DNA from: Neisseria weaveri
GTDB taxonomy: Bacteria; Pseudomonadota; Gammaproteobacteria; Burkholderiales; Neisseriaceae
Reading direction: 5' to 3'
Length of the DNA stretch: 64,000 nt
Assembly (NCBI RefSeq): GCF_900638685.1
Contig: NZ_LR134533.1
Location: forward strand, 2,174,482 to 2,238,481
Of the stretch, positions 46,666-55,404 are shown in pieces. Made by a program: the position numbers and the translations under genes. How positions within the stretch are numbered: the first letter of the stretch is position 1; every line of letters starts with the position of its first letter. Under the pieces are notes generated by a model. It searched no databases and was not told the origin of the DNA. It saw only the letters and a list, made by a program, of their open reading frames with translations.

Positions 46666-47823
46666 CTATTTTATATTATCTTCAATAAATTTGGCTAGTT
46701 TTTCCGTGGCACTGGCTTGGTTAAACAAAAAATTTTGCCAGCTTGCCGCACCTTGTTGCCATTGATGTATTTGCTTCCACAGTGTTTGCCATGCTGAAAG
46801 GCGCTGCTGTTCAGTCAGCTCTACGGCTTGATTCAGCTCGTCGGACAAGGCCTGATGGGCGGAGGCGGTTTCTTCCGGGTAATACGGGTAAGCCTTATTC
46901 CAAAAGGCGTGCAGCTTATCGATATGTATTTTTTCATCTTGCGGATAGATATGCCAGAAGAAAGGTTTGCCTGAAAACTGGGCGCGCACGAAGCTGTCCT
47001 CTCCGCGAATCAAGAGGCCGTCTGAAAGTTGCAACAAGTCGTCAAAACGGTTTTGGGCGACAAACGGTATGCGGATCAGGCGTATACAGCCGATTTGAAA
47101 AGTATCGCCGCTTTCGCGCAGAGCATAATCCGGAAGGGCTCGGTATTCTTTCAGGCTTTCGATAATTTGCGTTCCGGCCAGCATTAACGTCATGGCTTGG
47201 CCTGCCTGTTGCCACATATCCAGCCATTTGTGCCAAACACCGCTTTTGTATCCGAACAGCAGCCATTCAGGACTGTTTTTCTCCGGCAGTTTCAATTCCC
47301 GGCGTAATGCTTGGACGGAGTGATCGCTTGCCGGCTGAAATCGGTAATTTTTTTCGCGCAACAATCCGCCGCTTTTTTCGGAAAAACCCATAAACCAAAA
47401 GTATTTTTGAATGCCGTTTGCCTGAAGTGAGGGCAGGGCGTGCAAACGTTCGTTGCTGTCTTCTGCGCTCAAATATTCCCAATTTAGCCATAAGGGTTTG
47501 CAGGCTTTAATGACGGCGATGATGTTGTCCGGCAGATTACAGCCGAATGTTTCGATGACGATTTGCGGGGCATGTTCGGGAAGATCGTAGGCATGATCGG
47601 GCTGCCATGTCCGCAGATGGATATTTTGGTAAGTGCAGGGCAGGGTTGGCAAATCGGGACACAGGGCTTGAAGTGCCGAAGGTTGGTCAACCCATAAACA
47701 GACGTTTAAATTCAATTCAGAATGCAGTATGTTTGCCAATCGCCAAGACACACCGATATCACCGTAATTATCGATAACATTACAAAAAATCCAGCAGTTT
47801 TTTTGAGGTAAACAAGCAGACAT
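46666..47823 (-). CDS. earP: EF-P arginine rhamnosyltransferase EarP
   Basis: Transfers rhamnose from dTDP-rhamnose to Arg32 of EF-P. 385 residues in a GT-B-like fold. Recognisable segments: WIFCNVIDNYGDIGVSWRLA at the start (with the Asp needed in the family) and the nucleotide-sugar site LSDGLLIRGEDSFVRAQ in the C-terminal half. It is the first gene of an earP-efp unit. A DUS inside the gene at about 47015 is encoded in this stretch as QLSDGL. No start-site problem: the ATG at 47823 fits the family start. Confidence 0.93.
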   Translation of the reverse strand: MSACLPQKNCWIFCNVIDNYGDIGVSWRLANILHSELNLNVCLWVDQPSALQALCPDLPTLPCTYQNIHLRTWQPDHAYDLPEHAPQIVIETFGCNLPDNIIAVIKACKPLWLNWEYLSAEDSNERLHALPSLQANGIQKYFWFMGFSEKSGGLLREKNYRFQPASDHSVQALRRELKLPEKNSPEWLLFGYKSGVWHKWLDMWQQAGQAMTLMLAGTQIIESLKEYRALPDYALRESGDTFQIGCIRLIRIPFVAQNRFDDLLQLSDGLLIRGEDSFVRAQFSGKPFFWHIYPQDEKIHIDKLHAFWNKAYPYYPEETASAHQALSDELNQAVELTEQQRLSAWQTLWKQIHQWQQGAASWQNFLFNQASATEKLAKFIEDNIK

Positions 47824-48305
47824 AAAACACCGTATTCAGCAAAGCTAGAAGCAGCAAGGTTTTACGCTGATTTTGTTTTTTGTCAAGCTTGAAACTGCTA
47901 ATTTTTTTGCATTATCCACATTGACAAGGCGGCAGATAATGGCATGCCTATTTTTCTTGATTCAGGATGTTGACAAGTGTGTGAAAAATTTAAATATATG
48001 ATTTTATTTATAAATAATTAAAGGCTTATTTTTTATGCAGCAATGGCGGAAGCCGTGATTTTACAAGGCAAAAGCGCTTAGTTCACAATTAATCCACAAA
48101 GTTATCCACAAAAGTTGTGGGTTATTACTCCATATCATTGTCCAGACTGGATTTCGTTAAAAAAGCCGACGCAAAACGGAAAAGCAGTCGCTTTTCAGAC
48201 GGCCTGAAAAAGTTTTATTTTACGGAAACGGTTTGCAGGCAGAACGTGTTTTGTTTCCGTTTAAACAAACTTCCAGTTCTTTTTACTTTATCCGATATGG
48301 GAAAC

Positions 48306-48340
48306 AGGCCGTCTGAAACTCTGAAATCTTCAGACGGCCT
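48306..48340. repeat. DUS inverted pair upstream of gyrA
   Basis: AGGCCGTCTGAA and TTCAGACGGCCT 11 bases apart, upstream of the predicted gyrA promoter. Confidence 0.75.
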
Positions 48341-48380
48341 ATTCATATATTCCACCATCAGCGCGCCGGGAAAACAGACA

Positions 48381-48410
48381 TTAGTTTCAGATGGCCTTTT
48401 ATGTTAAAAT
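48381..48410 (+). promoter_or_regulatory. Possible gyrA promoter
   Basis: TTAGTT (48381-48386), an 18-bp spacer and an extended -10 TGTTAAAAT ending at 48410. This would start the transcript about 30 bp before the gyrA ATG. Confidence 0.45.
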
Positions 48411-48445
48411 CACCGACTATTGTCTTACTGAATCCAAACATAATC

Positions 48446-51193
48446 ATGACTGATGCCACCATCCGAAACGACCACCATTTTGCCAAAGAAACCATTCCCA
48501 TCAGCTTGGAAGAGGAGATGCGCCGCAGCTATCTCGATTATGCGATGAGTGTGATTGTCGGACGCGCGCTGCCCGATGTGCGCGACGGTCTGAAGCCGGT
48601 TCACCGCCGCGTCTTATACGCCATGCACGAGTTGAAAAACAACTGGAACAGCGCGTATAAGAAATCTGCCCGTATTGTCGGCGACGTAATCGGTAAATAC
48701 CACCCCCACGGCGACTCAGCCGTATATGACACGATCGTGCGTATGGCACAGGACTTTTCCATGCGCTATATGCTGGTTGACGGTCAGGGCAACTTCGGTT
48801 CGGTAGACGGCGACGGCGCGGCAGCCATGCGTTATACCGAGATCCGCATGGCGAAAATCGCCCACGAAATGTTGGCGGATATCGAAGAAGAAACCGTTAA
48901 TTTCGGCCCGAACTACGACGGTAGCGAGCATGAACCGTTGGTGTTGCCTACACGTTTCCCTGCATTGCTGGTTAACGGCTCTTCCGGCATTGCCGTCGGC
49001 ATGGCCACCAATATTCCTCCGCACAACCTTCCCGATACCATCAATGCATGTCTGCAATTATTGGCAGACCCGCAAACCGATATCGATGTGCTGATCAATA
49101 CCATCAAAGCACCCGATTTTCCGACCGGAGCCACGATTTACGGCATGAGCGGTGTGCGCGAAGGCTATAAAACCGGCCGCGGCCGCGTGGTGATGCGCGG
49201 TAAAACGCACATTGAGCCTATCGGCAAAAACGGCGAACGCGAAGCCATCATCATTGACGAAATTCCTTATCAAGTAAACAAAGCCAAGCTGGTTGAGAAA
49301 ATCGGCGAGCTGGTGCGCGACAAAGTGCTGGAAGGCATCTCCGATTTGCGCGACGAGTCCGACAAATCGGGCATGCGCGTGGTTATCGAACTGAAGCGCA
49401 ACGAAAATGCCGAAGTGGTGTTAAACCAGCTTTACAAGCTCACCCAGCTGCAAGACAGCTTCGGCATCAATATGGTGGCGCTGGTGGACGGTCAGCCTCG
49501 TTTGCTGAATCTGAAACAGATTTTGAGCGAATTTATCCGCCACCGCCGCGAAGTGGTTACCCGCCGCACCTTATTCCGCTTGAAAAAAGCCCGTCACGAA
49601 GGCCATATCGCCGAAGGTAAAGCCGTTGCCTTATCCAATATCGACGAAATGATCCAATTGATCAAAGAATCCGCAGATGCCCCGGAAGCCAAAGAAAAAA
49701 TGCTGGCCCGTCCGTGGCGTTCCTCTTTGGTGGAAGAGATGCTGTCGCGCACCGATTTGGATTTGACAATGGCGCGCCCTGAAAACCTTCCGGCGGGACT
49801 GGGTTTACAGCAAAACGGCTATTTCTTAAGCGAACTGCAAGCCGATGCCATTTTGCGCATGAGCCTGCGTAACCTGACCGGTTTGGATCAGGACGAAATC
49901 GTTAAAGACTACAAAAGCATCATGGCAAACATTATTGATTTGCTGGATATTTTGGCCAAATCGGAACGTATCGACGACATTATCCGCACCGAATTGGAAG
50001 AAGTGAAGGCACAGTTCGGCGACGAACGCCGCAGTGAAATCAACCCGTTCGGCGGCGATATTGCCGACGAAGACCTGATTCCGCCGCGCGAAATGGTGGT
50101 AACGCTGACGCACGGAGGCTATATCAAAACCCAGCCGACTACCGACTATCAAGCCCAGCGTCGCGGCGGACGCGGCAAACAGGCTGCGGCAACCAAAGAC
50201 GAGGATTTCATTGAAACCCTGTTTGTTGCCAATACCCATGATTATCTGATGTGCTTCACCAACTTCGGCAAATGCCACTGGATTAAGGTATACAAACTGC
50301 CCGAAGGCGGACGCAACAGCCGAGGCCGTCCGATTAACAATGTGATTCAGTTGGATGAAGGCGAAAAAGTCAGCGCAATCCTGCCGGTACGCGAATTCCC
50401 CGAAGACGAATATGTATTCTTCGCAACCGCGCAAGGCATGGTGAAAAAAATCCAACTGAGCGCATTCAAAAACGTCCGCAGCCAAGGTATTAAAGCGATT
50501 GCTTTGAAAGAGGGCGATCATTTGGTCGGTGTCGCCAAAACCGGCGGTAACGACGATATCATGCTGTTCTCCAACCTCGGCAAAGCCATCCGCTTCAATG
50601 AATATTGGGAACGCAGCAACGAAGCGGAAGATGCCGATAGCGAAAACGAAGATTCAGACGGCATCGAAACCGATGCGGCCGAAGACGACAGCAACGAAAC
50701 TGCCGCACCGAAAGCAAACGGCGTACGCCCGTCCGGTCGCGGCAGCGGCGGATTGCGCGGCATGCGCCTGCCTTCAGACGGCCGCATCGTCAGCCTGATT
50801 ACCTTCTCGCCGGAATGCGAGCAAGACGCCGCCTTGCAGGTGTTGACTGCCACGGAAAACGGCTACGGCAAGCGCACCCCGATTGCCGACTACAGCCGCA
50901 AAGGAAAAGGCGGGCAGGGCAACATTGCCATCAACACCGGCGAGCGTAACGGCGAATTGGTTGCCGCGACACTGGTGGCGGAAACCGACGATTTGATGCT
51001 GATTACCAGCGGCGGCGTATTAATCCGCACCAAAGTCGAGCAAATCCGCGAAACAGGCCGAGCTGCGGCAGGGGTGAAGCTGATTAATCTTGATGAAGGA
51101 GAGACGCTGGTTAGTCTGGAACGCGTAGCCGAAGAACCTGAAGAGGCTGCCGTAGAGGAAAACAGCGCATCTCCAGAAAACGTTACAGAATAA
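48446..51193 (+). CDS. gyrA: DNA gyrase subunit A
   Basis: The DNA-cutting subunit of gyrase, which adds negative supercoils. 915 residues from the ATG at 48446 ([15 protein letters not shown]); the frame is open 15 codons further but that covers the promoter. Catalytic Tyr130 is in [11 protein letters not shown]. The quinolone region [18 protein letters not shown] has Ser91 and Asp95, the susceptible residues. The GyrA box QRRGGRG is present, so it is gyrase and not topoisomerase IV. The C-terminal domain carries an acidic insertion of about 50 residues (starting near [12 protein letters not shown]) bounded by two DUS. No clear Shine-Dalgarno. Confidence 0.96.
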   Translation: MTDATIRNDHHFAKETIPISLEEEMRRSYLDYAMSVIVGRALPDVRDGLKPVHRRVLYAMHELKNNWNSAYKKSARIVGDVIGKYHPHGDSAVYDTIVRMAQDFSMRYMLVDGQGNFGSVDGDGAAAMRYTEIRMAKIAHEMLADIEEETVNFGPNYDGSEHEPLVLPTRFPALLVNGSSGIAVGMATNIPPHNLPDTINACLQLLADPQTDIDVLINTIKAPDFPTGATIYGMSGVREGYKTGRGRVVMRGKTHIEPIGKNGEREAIIIDEIPYQVNKAKLVEKIGELVRDKVLEGISDLRDESDKSGMRVVIELKRNENAEVVLNQLYKLTQLQDSFGINMVALVDGQPRLLNLKQILSEFIRHRREVVTRRTLFRLKKARHEGHIAEGKAVALSNIDEMIQLIKESADAPEAKEKMLARPWRSSLVEEMLSRTDLDLTMARPENLPAGLGLQQNGYFLSELQADAILRMSLRNLTGLDQDEIVKDYKSIMANIIDLLDILAKSERIDDIIRTELEEVKAQFGDERRSEINPFGGDIADEDLIPPREMVVTLTHGGYIKTQPTTDYQAQRRGGRGKQAAATKDEDFIETLFVANTHDYLMCFTNFGKCHWIKVYKLPEGGRNSRGRPINNVIQLDEGEKVSAILPVREFPEDEYVFFATAQGMVKKIQLSAFKNVRSQGIKAIALKEGDHLVGVAKTGGNDDIMLFSNLGKAIRFNEYWERSNEAEDADSENEDSDGIETDAAEDDSNETAAPKANGVRPSGRGSGGLRGMRLPSDGRIVSLITFSPECEQDAALQVLTATENGYGKRTPIADYSRKGKGGQGNIAINTGERNGELVAATLVAETDDLMLITSGGVLIRTKVEQIRETGRAAAGVKLINLDEGETLVSLERVAEEPEEAAVEENSASPENVTE

Positions 51194-51213
51194 TCAAGAT
51201 TCTATGCGTATAA

Positions 51214-51449
51214 AAGGCCGTCTGAAAATTTCAGACGGCCTTTTTTTCAGACGGCCTTTTTTTCAGACGGTCTTTTTTTCAGACGGTCTTTTTTTCAGAC
51301 GGCCTTTTTTTTCAGACGGCCTTTTTTTCAGACGGCCTTTTTTTCAGACGGCCTTTTTTCAGACGGCCTTTTTTCAGACGGCCTTTTTTCAGACGGCCTT
51401 TTTTCAGACGGCCTTTTTTCAGACGGCCTTTTTTCAGACGGCCTTTTTT
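51214..51449. repeat. Tandem array of DNA uptake sequences
   Basis: After one forward AGGCCGTCTGAA (about 51214-51226), fourteen copies of TTCAGACGGCC in reverse orientation follow head to tail, joined by T runs. The repeat period is about 16-17 bp in the left part and 15 bp in the right part. Two units read CAGACGGTC in place of CAGACGGCC. The first two form a normal DUS terminator for gyrA; the rest look like a local expansion. The array can be translated as repeats of FFQTA, but it has no gene features and is not a CDS. Confidence 0.95.
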
Positions 51450-51554
51450 GTTCCGACTACCGTTAAAATAAGATAAAGTTTTGACTTATTATGCAAAAAG
51501 AGTCAAGCTAGCTGTATCAGATTCTGTCCGAAACTTTAGTATTAGAGGCATATA

Positions 51555-53246
51555 ATGACTGCAACCCAATTGATTCAATCGCTTACCAAAATTGTCGGCG
51601 AAGATTTTATTATTACCGATCCTGCAAAAACCGAGCCTTACCGTCAGGGCTACCGTTTTGGCGAGGGCAAAGCGTTGGCGGTTGTCCGGCCGGGCACTTT
51701 GTTGGAGCAGTGGCAGGTGTTGCAGGCTTGTGTGGAAGCGGATGTTATCGTGTTAACTCAGGCGGCGAATACCGGGTTGACGGGCGGTTCGACGCCGGAC
51801 GGTAATGATTACGACCGCGACATTGTGATTGTCAACACCATGCGGATGAACATTATTCAGTTGATTAATAATAACGAGCAGGTGGTGTGTTTGCCGGGTG
51901 CGACCTTAAACCGTTTGGAAAAATTGCTGAAGCCGTTGGGGCGCGAGCCGCATTCGGTAATCGGTTCGTCTTGTATTGGGGCGTCGGTATTGGGCGGGGT
52001 GTGCAACAACTCCGGCGGTGCTTTGGTTCAGCGTGGGCCGGCTTATACGGAAATGGCTCTGTTTGCGCAATTGGATGAAAACGGCAGCCTGCAGTTGGTG
52101 AATCACTTGGGCATTGAGTTGGGCGATACGCCGGAAGAAATTCTGACCAATCTGCAAGGCCATCATTATCAGCGTAAAGACATTAAGTTGGATGCGGGCA
52201 AAGGCCACGATCATACTTATTGCGACCATGTGCGTTGTGTCGACGAGCCGACTGCGGCGCGTTTCAATGCGGATCCTTCCCGGCATTACGAGGCTTCGGG
52301 TTGCGCGGGCAAGCTGATGGTGTTCGCGGTGCGCTTGGATACGTTCCCCGAAGAAAAAAATACGGCGGTATTTTATATCGGCACGAATGATATCAACGAG
52401 CTGACCGATATACGCCGTGCGGCGTTGGCTCAGTTTGCCAATTTGCCGGTATCGGGCGAGTATATTCATCGCGACGCGTTCGATATTGCCGATGTATACG
52501 GCAAGGATACGTTTTTTGTGATTAAGCAGTTTGGGACGCACAGGCTGCCTGCTTTATTCGACTGGAAGGCTAAAATCGACCGTTTCGGCAGGAATTTCCG
52601 CTTTTTGCCTAAGCATTTTTCCGATAAGGCTTTGCAGTTTGCCGGCCGTTTTCTGCCCGACCATCTGCCGAAGTCGTTACGCAGTTACCGCGACCTTTAC
52701 GAACACCATTTGATTTTGAAAATGGGCGGTGACGGTGTGGAAGAGGCGAGAAGTTTTCTGAAAAATTATTTTGCTGCCAAAACGGGGGCTTACTTCGAGT
52801 GTAGTCCGGAAGAAACCCAAGCGGCGATGCTGCACCGTTTTGCCGTTGCTTCCGCAGCCGTGCGCTACCGTGCCGTGCATGATGATGAAGTTGAAGATAT
52901 TGTGGCTTTGGATATTGCTTTGCGTCGCGACGATAGGGACTGGTTTGAACGTCTGCCGTCTGAAATCGACAGTAAAATCAGCCATAAGCTGTATTACGGC
53001 CATTTTATGTGCCATGTGTTCCATCAGGATTACATTGTGAAAAAAGGCCATGATTGTGTGGCGTTGGAGCATGAAATGCTGGCCTTGCTGGATCAGCGCG
53101 GTGCGCAATATCCTGCGGAGCATAATGTCGGCCACCTTTATGAAGCGAAGCCTGCTTTGAAGCAGTTTTACCGCAAACTGGATCCGACCAACAGCTTTAA
53201 TCCGGGCATAGGCAAAACGTCTAAGAAGAAATATTGGGCTGAATAA
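51555..53246 (+). CDS. dld: Quinone-dependent D-lactate dehydrogenase
   Basis: A membrane-associated FAD enzyme that oxidises D-lactate to pyruvate and passes electrons to quinone. 563 residues, like E. coli Dld (571). The FAD-binding part shows LTQAANTGLTGGSTPDGNDY and the following VIVNTMRMN; the C-terminal membrane-binding and cap domains contain HHLILKMGGDGVEEAR and the end PTNSFNPGIGKTSKKKYW (seen in parts). The ATG at 51555 is preceded by AGAGGC 9 bases upstream. It stands alone with a DUS terminator. Confidence 0.95.
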   Translation: MTATQLIQSLTKIVGEDFIITDPAKTEPYRQGYRFGEGKALAVVRPGTLLEQWQVLQACVEADVIVLTQAANTGLTGGSTPDGNDYDRDIVIVNTMRMNIIQLINNNEQVVCLPGATLNRLEKLLKPLGREPHSVIGSSCIGASVLGGVCNNSGGALVQRGPAYTEMALFAQLDENGSLQLVNHLGIELGDTPEEILTNLQGHHYQRKDIKLDAGKGHDHTYCDHVRCVDEPTAARFNADPSRHYEASGCAGKLMVFAVRLDTFPEEKNTAVFYIGTNDINELTDIRRAALAQFANLPVSGEYIHRDAFDIADVYGKDTFFVIKQFGTHRLPALFDWKAKIDRFGRNFRFLPKHFSDKALQFAGRFLPDHLPKSLRSYRDLYEHHLILKMGGDGVEEARSFLKNYFAAKTGAYFECSPEETQAAMLHRFAVASAAVRYRAVHDDEVEDIVALDIALRRDDRDWFERLPSEIDSKISHKLYYGHFMCHVFHQDYIVKKGHDCVALEHEMLALLDQRGAQYPAEHNVGHLYEAKPALKQFYRKLDPTNSFNPGIGKTSKKKYWAE

Positions 53247-53258
53247 ATCGGGATAATG

Positions 53259-53292
53259 AAAAGGCCGTCTGAAATTTTCAGACGGCCTTTTT
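53259..53292. terminator. DUS inverted repeat between dld and the pilT-like gene
   Basis: AAAAGGCCGTCTGAAA and its complement around a 2-nt loop, between converging genes. Confidence 0.85.
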
Positions 53293-53322
53293 ATATTTGC
53301 GTATCGGTTGGAAACGGATAAG

Positions 53323-54456
53323 TTAAATCAATTCCAAATCCGGGCCGGCGGTTTGGGCGCGGCGGCTGCGCAATTGGATGTCGGTGCGCAAATCGTGTGC
53401 GGAGTCGGCGTTTTTGATGGCATCTTGGAAGCTGATTTGACCGGTTTCATACAGGTTGTATAAGGCTTGGTCGAATGTCTGCATACCGGATGCGGTGGAT
53501 TTTTTCATCACTTCTTTAATCCCGTGTACGTCGCCTTTCAGAATCAGTTCGGCAATGAGCGGAGAATTCATCAGGATTTCCGCTGCGGCAACACGGCCTC
53601 TGCCGCCTTCGCGCGGAATCAGGCGTTGGGATACGAAGGCTTGCAGGTTGAGCGACAGGTCGGTGAGCAGTTGGACGCGGCGCTCTTCGGGGAAGAAGTT
53701 GATAATGCGGTCCAAAGCCTGGTTGGTGCTGTTGGCGTGCAGCGTTGCCATACACAAGTGGCCGGTTTCGGCGAAGGCAATGGCATAGTCCATGGTTTCG
53801 CGGTCGCGGATTTCGCCGATCAGAATCACATCGGGTGCTTGACGCAGGGTGTTTTTCAATGCGGCATGCCAGTTTTCGGTGTCTACGCCGATTTCGCGTT
53901 GGGTAACGATACAGTTTTTGTGTTCGTGGACAAATTCGATCGGGTCTTCGATGGTGATGATGTGGTCGTGGCTGTTTTCATTGCGGAAGTCGATCATGGA
54001 AGCCAGCGACGTGGACTTACCCGAGCCGGTGCCGCCGACAAAAATCACCAAGCCGCGTTTCTGCATGGCGATGTCTTTTAATACGGGCGGCAGGTTGAGC
54101 GTGTCGAACGAAGGAATGTTGGACGTGATTGAGCGGAAAACCAAAGCGGTTGCGCCTCTTTGCACCATAGCATTGACGCGGAAGCGGCTGGTATTCGGCA
54201 GGCTGATGGCGAAGTTGCATTCGTTGGTTTGGGTGAATTCTTCGATCTGTTTGGGCGTCATGATGGAAAACGCCATTTCCATGCAGCGTTCCGCGTCCAG
54301 CGGCGTATCGCTGATGGGGGTGATTTTGCCGTCCAGCTTCATGGCGGGCGGGAATTTGGCGGTCACGAATAAATCGGAACCTTTGTATTTATTCAGGTGT
54401 TTCAGCCAAGAATAGAGTTCTTCTTTTGCGGGTAAAGACGTATTAGGATGGTTCAT
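53323..54456 (-). CDS. Type IV pilus retraction ATPase paralogue (PilT2/PilU-like)
   Basis: A cytoplasmic hexameric ATPase of the PilT family, 377 residues. Visible: Walker A GGTGSGKSTSLASM, Asp box IITIEDPIEFVHEH, Walker B region DVILIGEIRDRETMDYA, His box GHLCMATLHANS. The C-terminal tail is longer than in PilT and has RTDIQLRSRR, a PilU/PilT2 trait. From memory, meningococcal pilT2 lies next to the MTA/SAH nucleosidase gene, as mtnN does here, so PilT2 is preferred to PilU. PilT itself is not in the window. Since retraction pulls DNA in, it fits a naturally competent cell. Confidence 0.88.
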   Translation of the reverse strand: MNHPNTSLPAKEELYSWLKHLNKYKGSDLFVTAKFPPAMKLDGKITPISDTPLDAERCMEMAFSIMTPKQIEEFTQTNECNFAISLPNTSRFRVNAMVQRGATALVFRSITSNIPSFDTLNLPPVLKDIAMQKRGLVIFVGGTGSGKSTSLASMIDFRNENSHDHIITIEDPIEFVHEHKNCIVTQREIGVDTENWHAALKNTLRQAPDVILIGEIRDRETMDYAIAFAETGHLCMATLHANSTNQALDRIINFFPEERRVQLLTDLSLNLQAFVSQRLIPREGGRGRVAAAEILMNSPLIAELILKGDVHGIKEVMKKSTASGMQTFDQALYNLYETGQISFQDAIKNADSAHDLRTDIQLRSRRAQTAGPDLELI

Positions 54457-54629
54457 GGAAGCGTTCCCCAGTTATTTCACTATGTGTAAAGTTACTATGT
54501 AAAGATTTGTTTGCATTATAGCAAATCCGTGAAAGAAAAGACGTTTTATCGCGTTAAAGTGATGTTTATGGCTTAAATCGGGTGCGGTGCGTATAATACG
54601 GGCAGTTTACGGTTTAAGCGGAGAATAAA

Positions 54630-55349
54630 ATGTCGTCTTTGAGCGTTAAAAAGATAGAAACTGTTGCTGTTGTCGGTGCAATGGAGCAGGAAATTGAATT
54701 GCTGAAAAACAGTTTGGGCAATTTGGAAGAGAAGCGTTTCGGCAATTTCACTTTTTACTGCGGTATGTTGGGCGGTAAACAGGTGGTTTTGGCGTTGAGC
54801 GGTATCGGAAAAGTGAATGCGGCAGTGTCAACGGCACTGTTGGTCGGTAAGTTCAATCCGGATTGCGTGATCAACACCGGCAGCGCGGGCGGTTTGTGCA
54901 GCGGCTTGAAAGTGGGCGATGTGGTGGTGGGGACACAGATTGCCCATCATGATGTGGACGTAACCGCATTCGGTTATGCTCCGGGTCAGGTGCCGCGTTT
55001 GGCCGCACGTTTCGATTCGGACGAACGGCTGGTGGCGGCTGCGGAAAAAGCGTCGGCGGCATTTGACGGTGCGGCGGTGCATCGCGGTTTGATTGTCAGC
55101 GGCGACCAGTTTGTGCACAGCAGCGAAAAAACGGCGGCCATCCGCAAGCTGTTTGAAGATGTGCGCGTCGTGGAAATGGAAGCGGCGGCGATTGCGCAAA
55201 CGTGTGTGCAGTTGGATGTGCCGTTTGTGGTTATCCGTGCGGTTTCGGATTTGGCCGATGAAAAAGCGGACATCAGTTTCGAAGAATTTTTGGAAACGGC
55301 CTCGGTGCATTCGGCCGATATGGTCAAACGGATTGTGGCGGAACTGTAA
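54630..55349 (+). CDS. mtnN: 5'-methylthioadenosine/S-adenosylhomocysteine nucleosidase
   Basis: Removes adenine from MTA and SAH, recycling methionine and yielding S-ribosylhomocysteine. 239 residues. The family marks are VAVVGAMEQEIELL (catalytic Glu at residue 19 in this numbering), VVEMEAAAIAQ and VIRAVSDLADE with the catalytic Asp. The N-terminus is about seven residues longer than in E. coli, but the ATG at 54630 has GGAG 8 bases before it. A TATAAT at 54592-54597 may be the -10. No luxS gene is nearby. Confidence 0.95.
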   Translation: MSSLSVKKIETVAVVGAMEQEIELLKNSLGNLEEKRFGNFTFYCGMLGGKQVVLALSGIGKVNAAVSTALLVGKFNPDCVINTGSAGGLCSGLKVGDVVVGTQIAHHDVDVTAFGYAPGQVPRLAARFDSDERLVAAAEKASAAFDGAAVHRGLIVSGDQFVHSSEKTAAIRKLFEDVRVVEMEAAAIAQTCVQLDVPFVVIRAVSDLADEKADISFEEFLETASVHSADMVKRIVAEL

Positions 55350-55360
55350 CTGTAATGAAA

Positions 55361-55386
55361 AGGCCGTCTGAAATTTTCAGACGGCC
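55361..55386 (+). terminator. DUS inverted repeat between mtnN and recD
   Basis: AGGCCGTCTGAAA and its complement TTTCAGACGGCC around a 2-nt loop, fully inside the 55-bp gap. recD starts 19 bp later. Confidence 0.75.
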
Positions 55387-55404
55387 CGGGTATTTGGAAA
55401 AGCG

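Larger units (their letters stand above)
47824..48445. other. Long divergent gap with DnaA boxes and AT-rich core
   Basis: 622 bp between divergent earP and gyrA. It holds two perfect DnaA boxes TTATCCACA (47922-47930, 48102-48110), two with one mismatch (TAATCCACA at 48090-48098; TGTGAAAAA, minus strand, at 47980-47988), and an AT-rich block at about 47984-48036 between them. Further right are a lone DUS (48194-48205) and a DUS pair (48306-48340). It could be a replication origin, a DnaA-binding regulatory site for gyrA, or a titration site; the sequence alone does not decide. Confidence 0.5.

Noticed and set aside
51204..51476. A 90-codon open frame made of FFQTA repeats
   Set aside because: It is only the translation of the tandem DUS array; low complexity, no ribosome site and no protein features.
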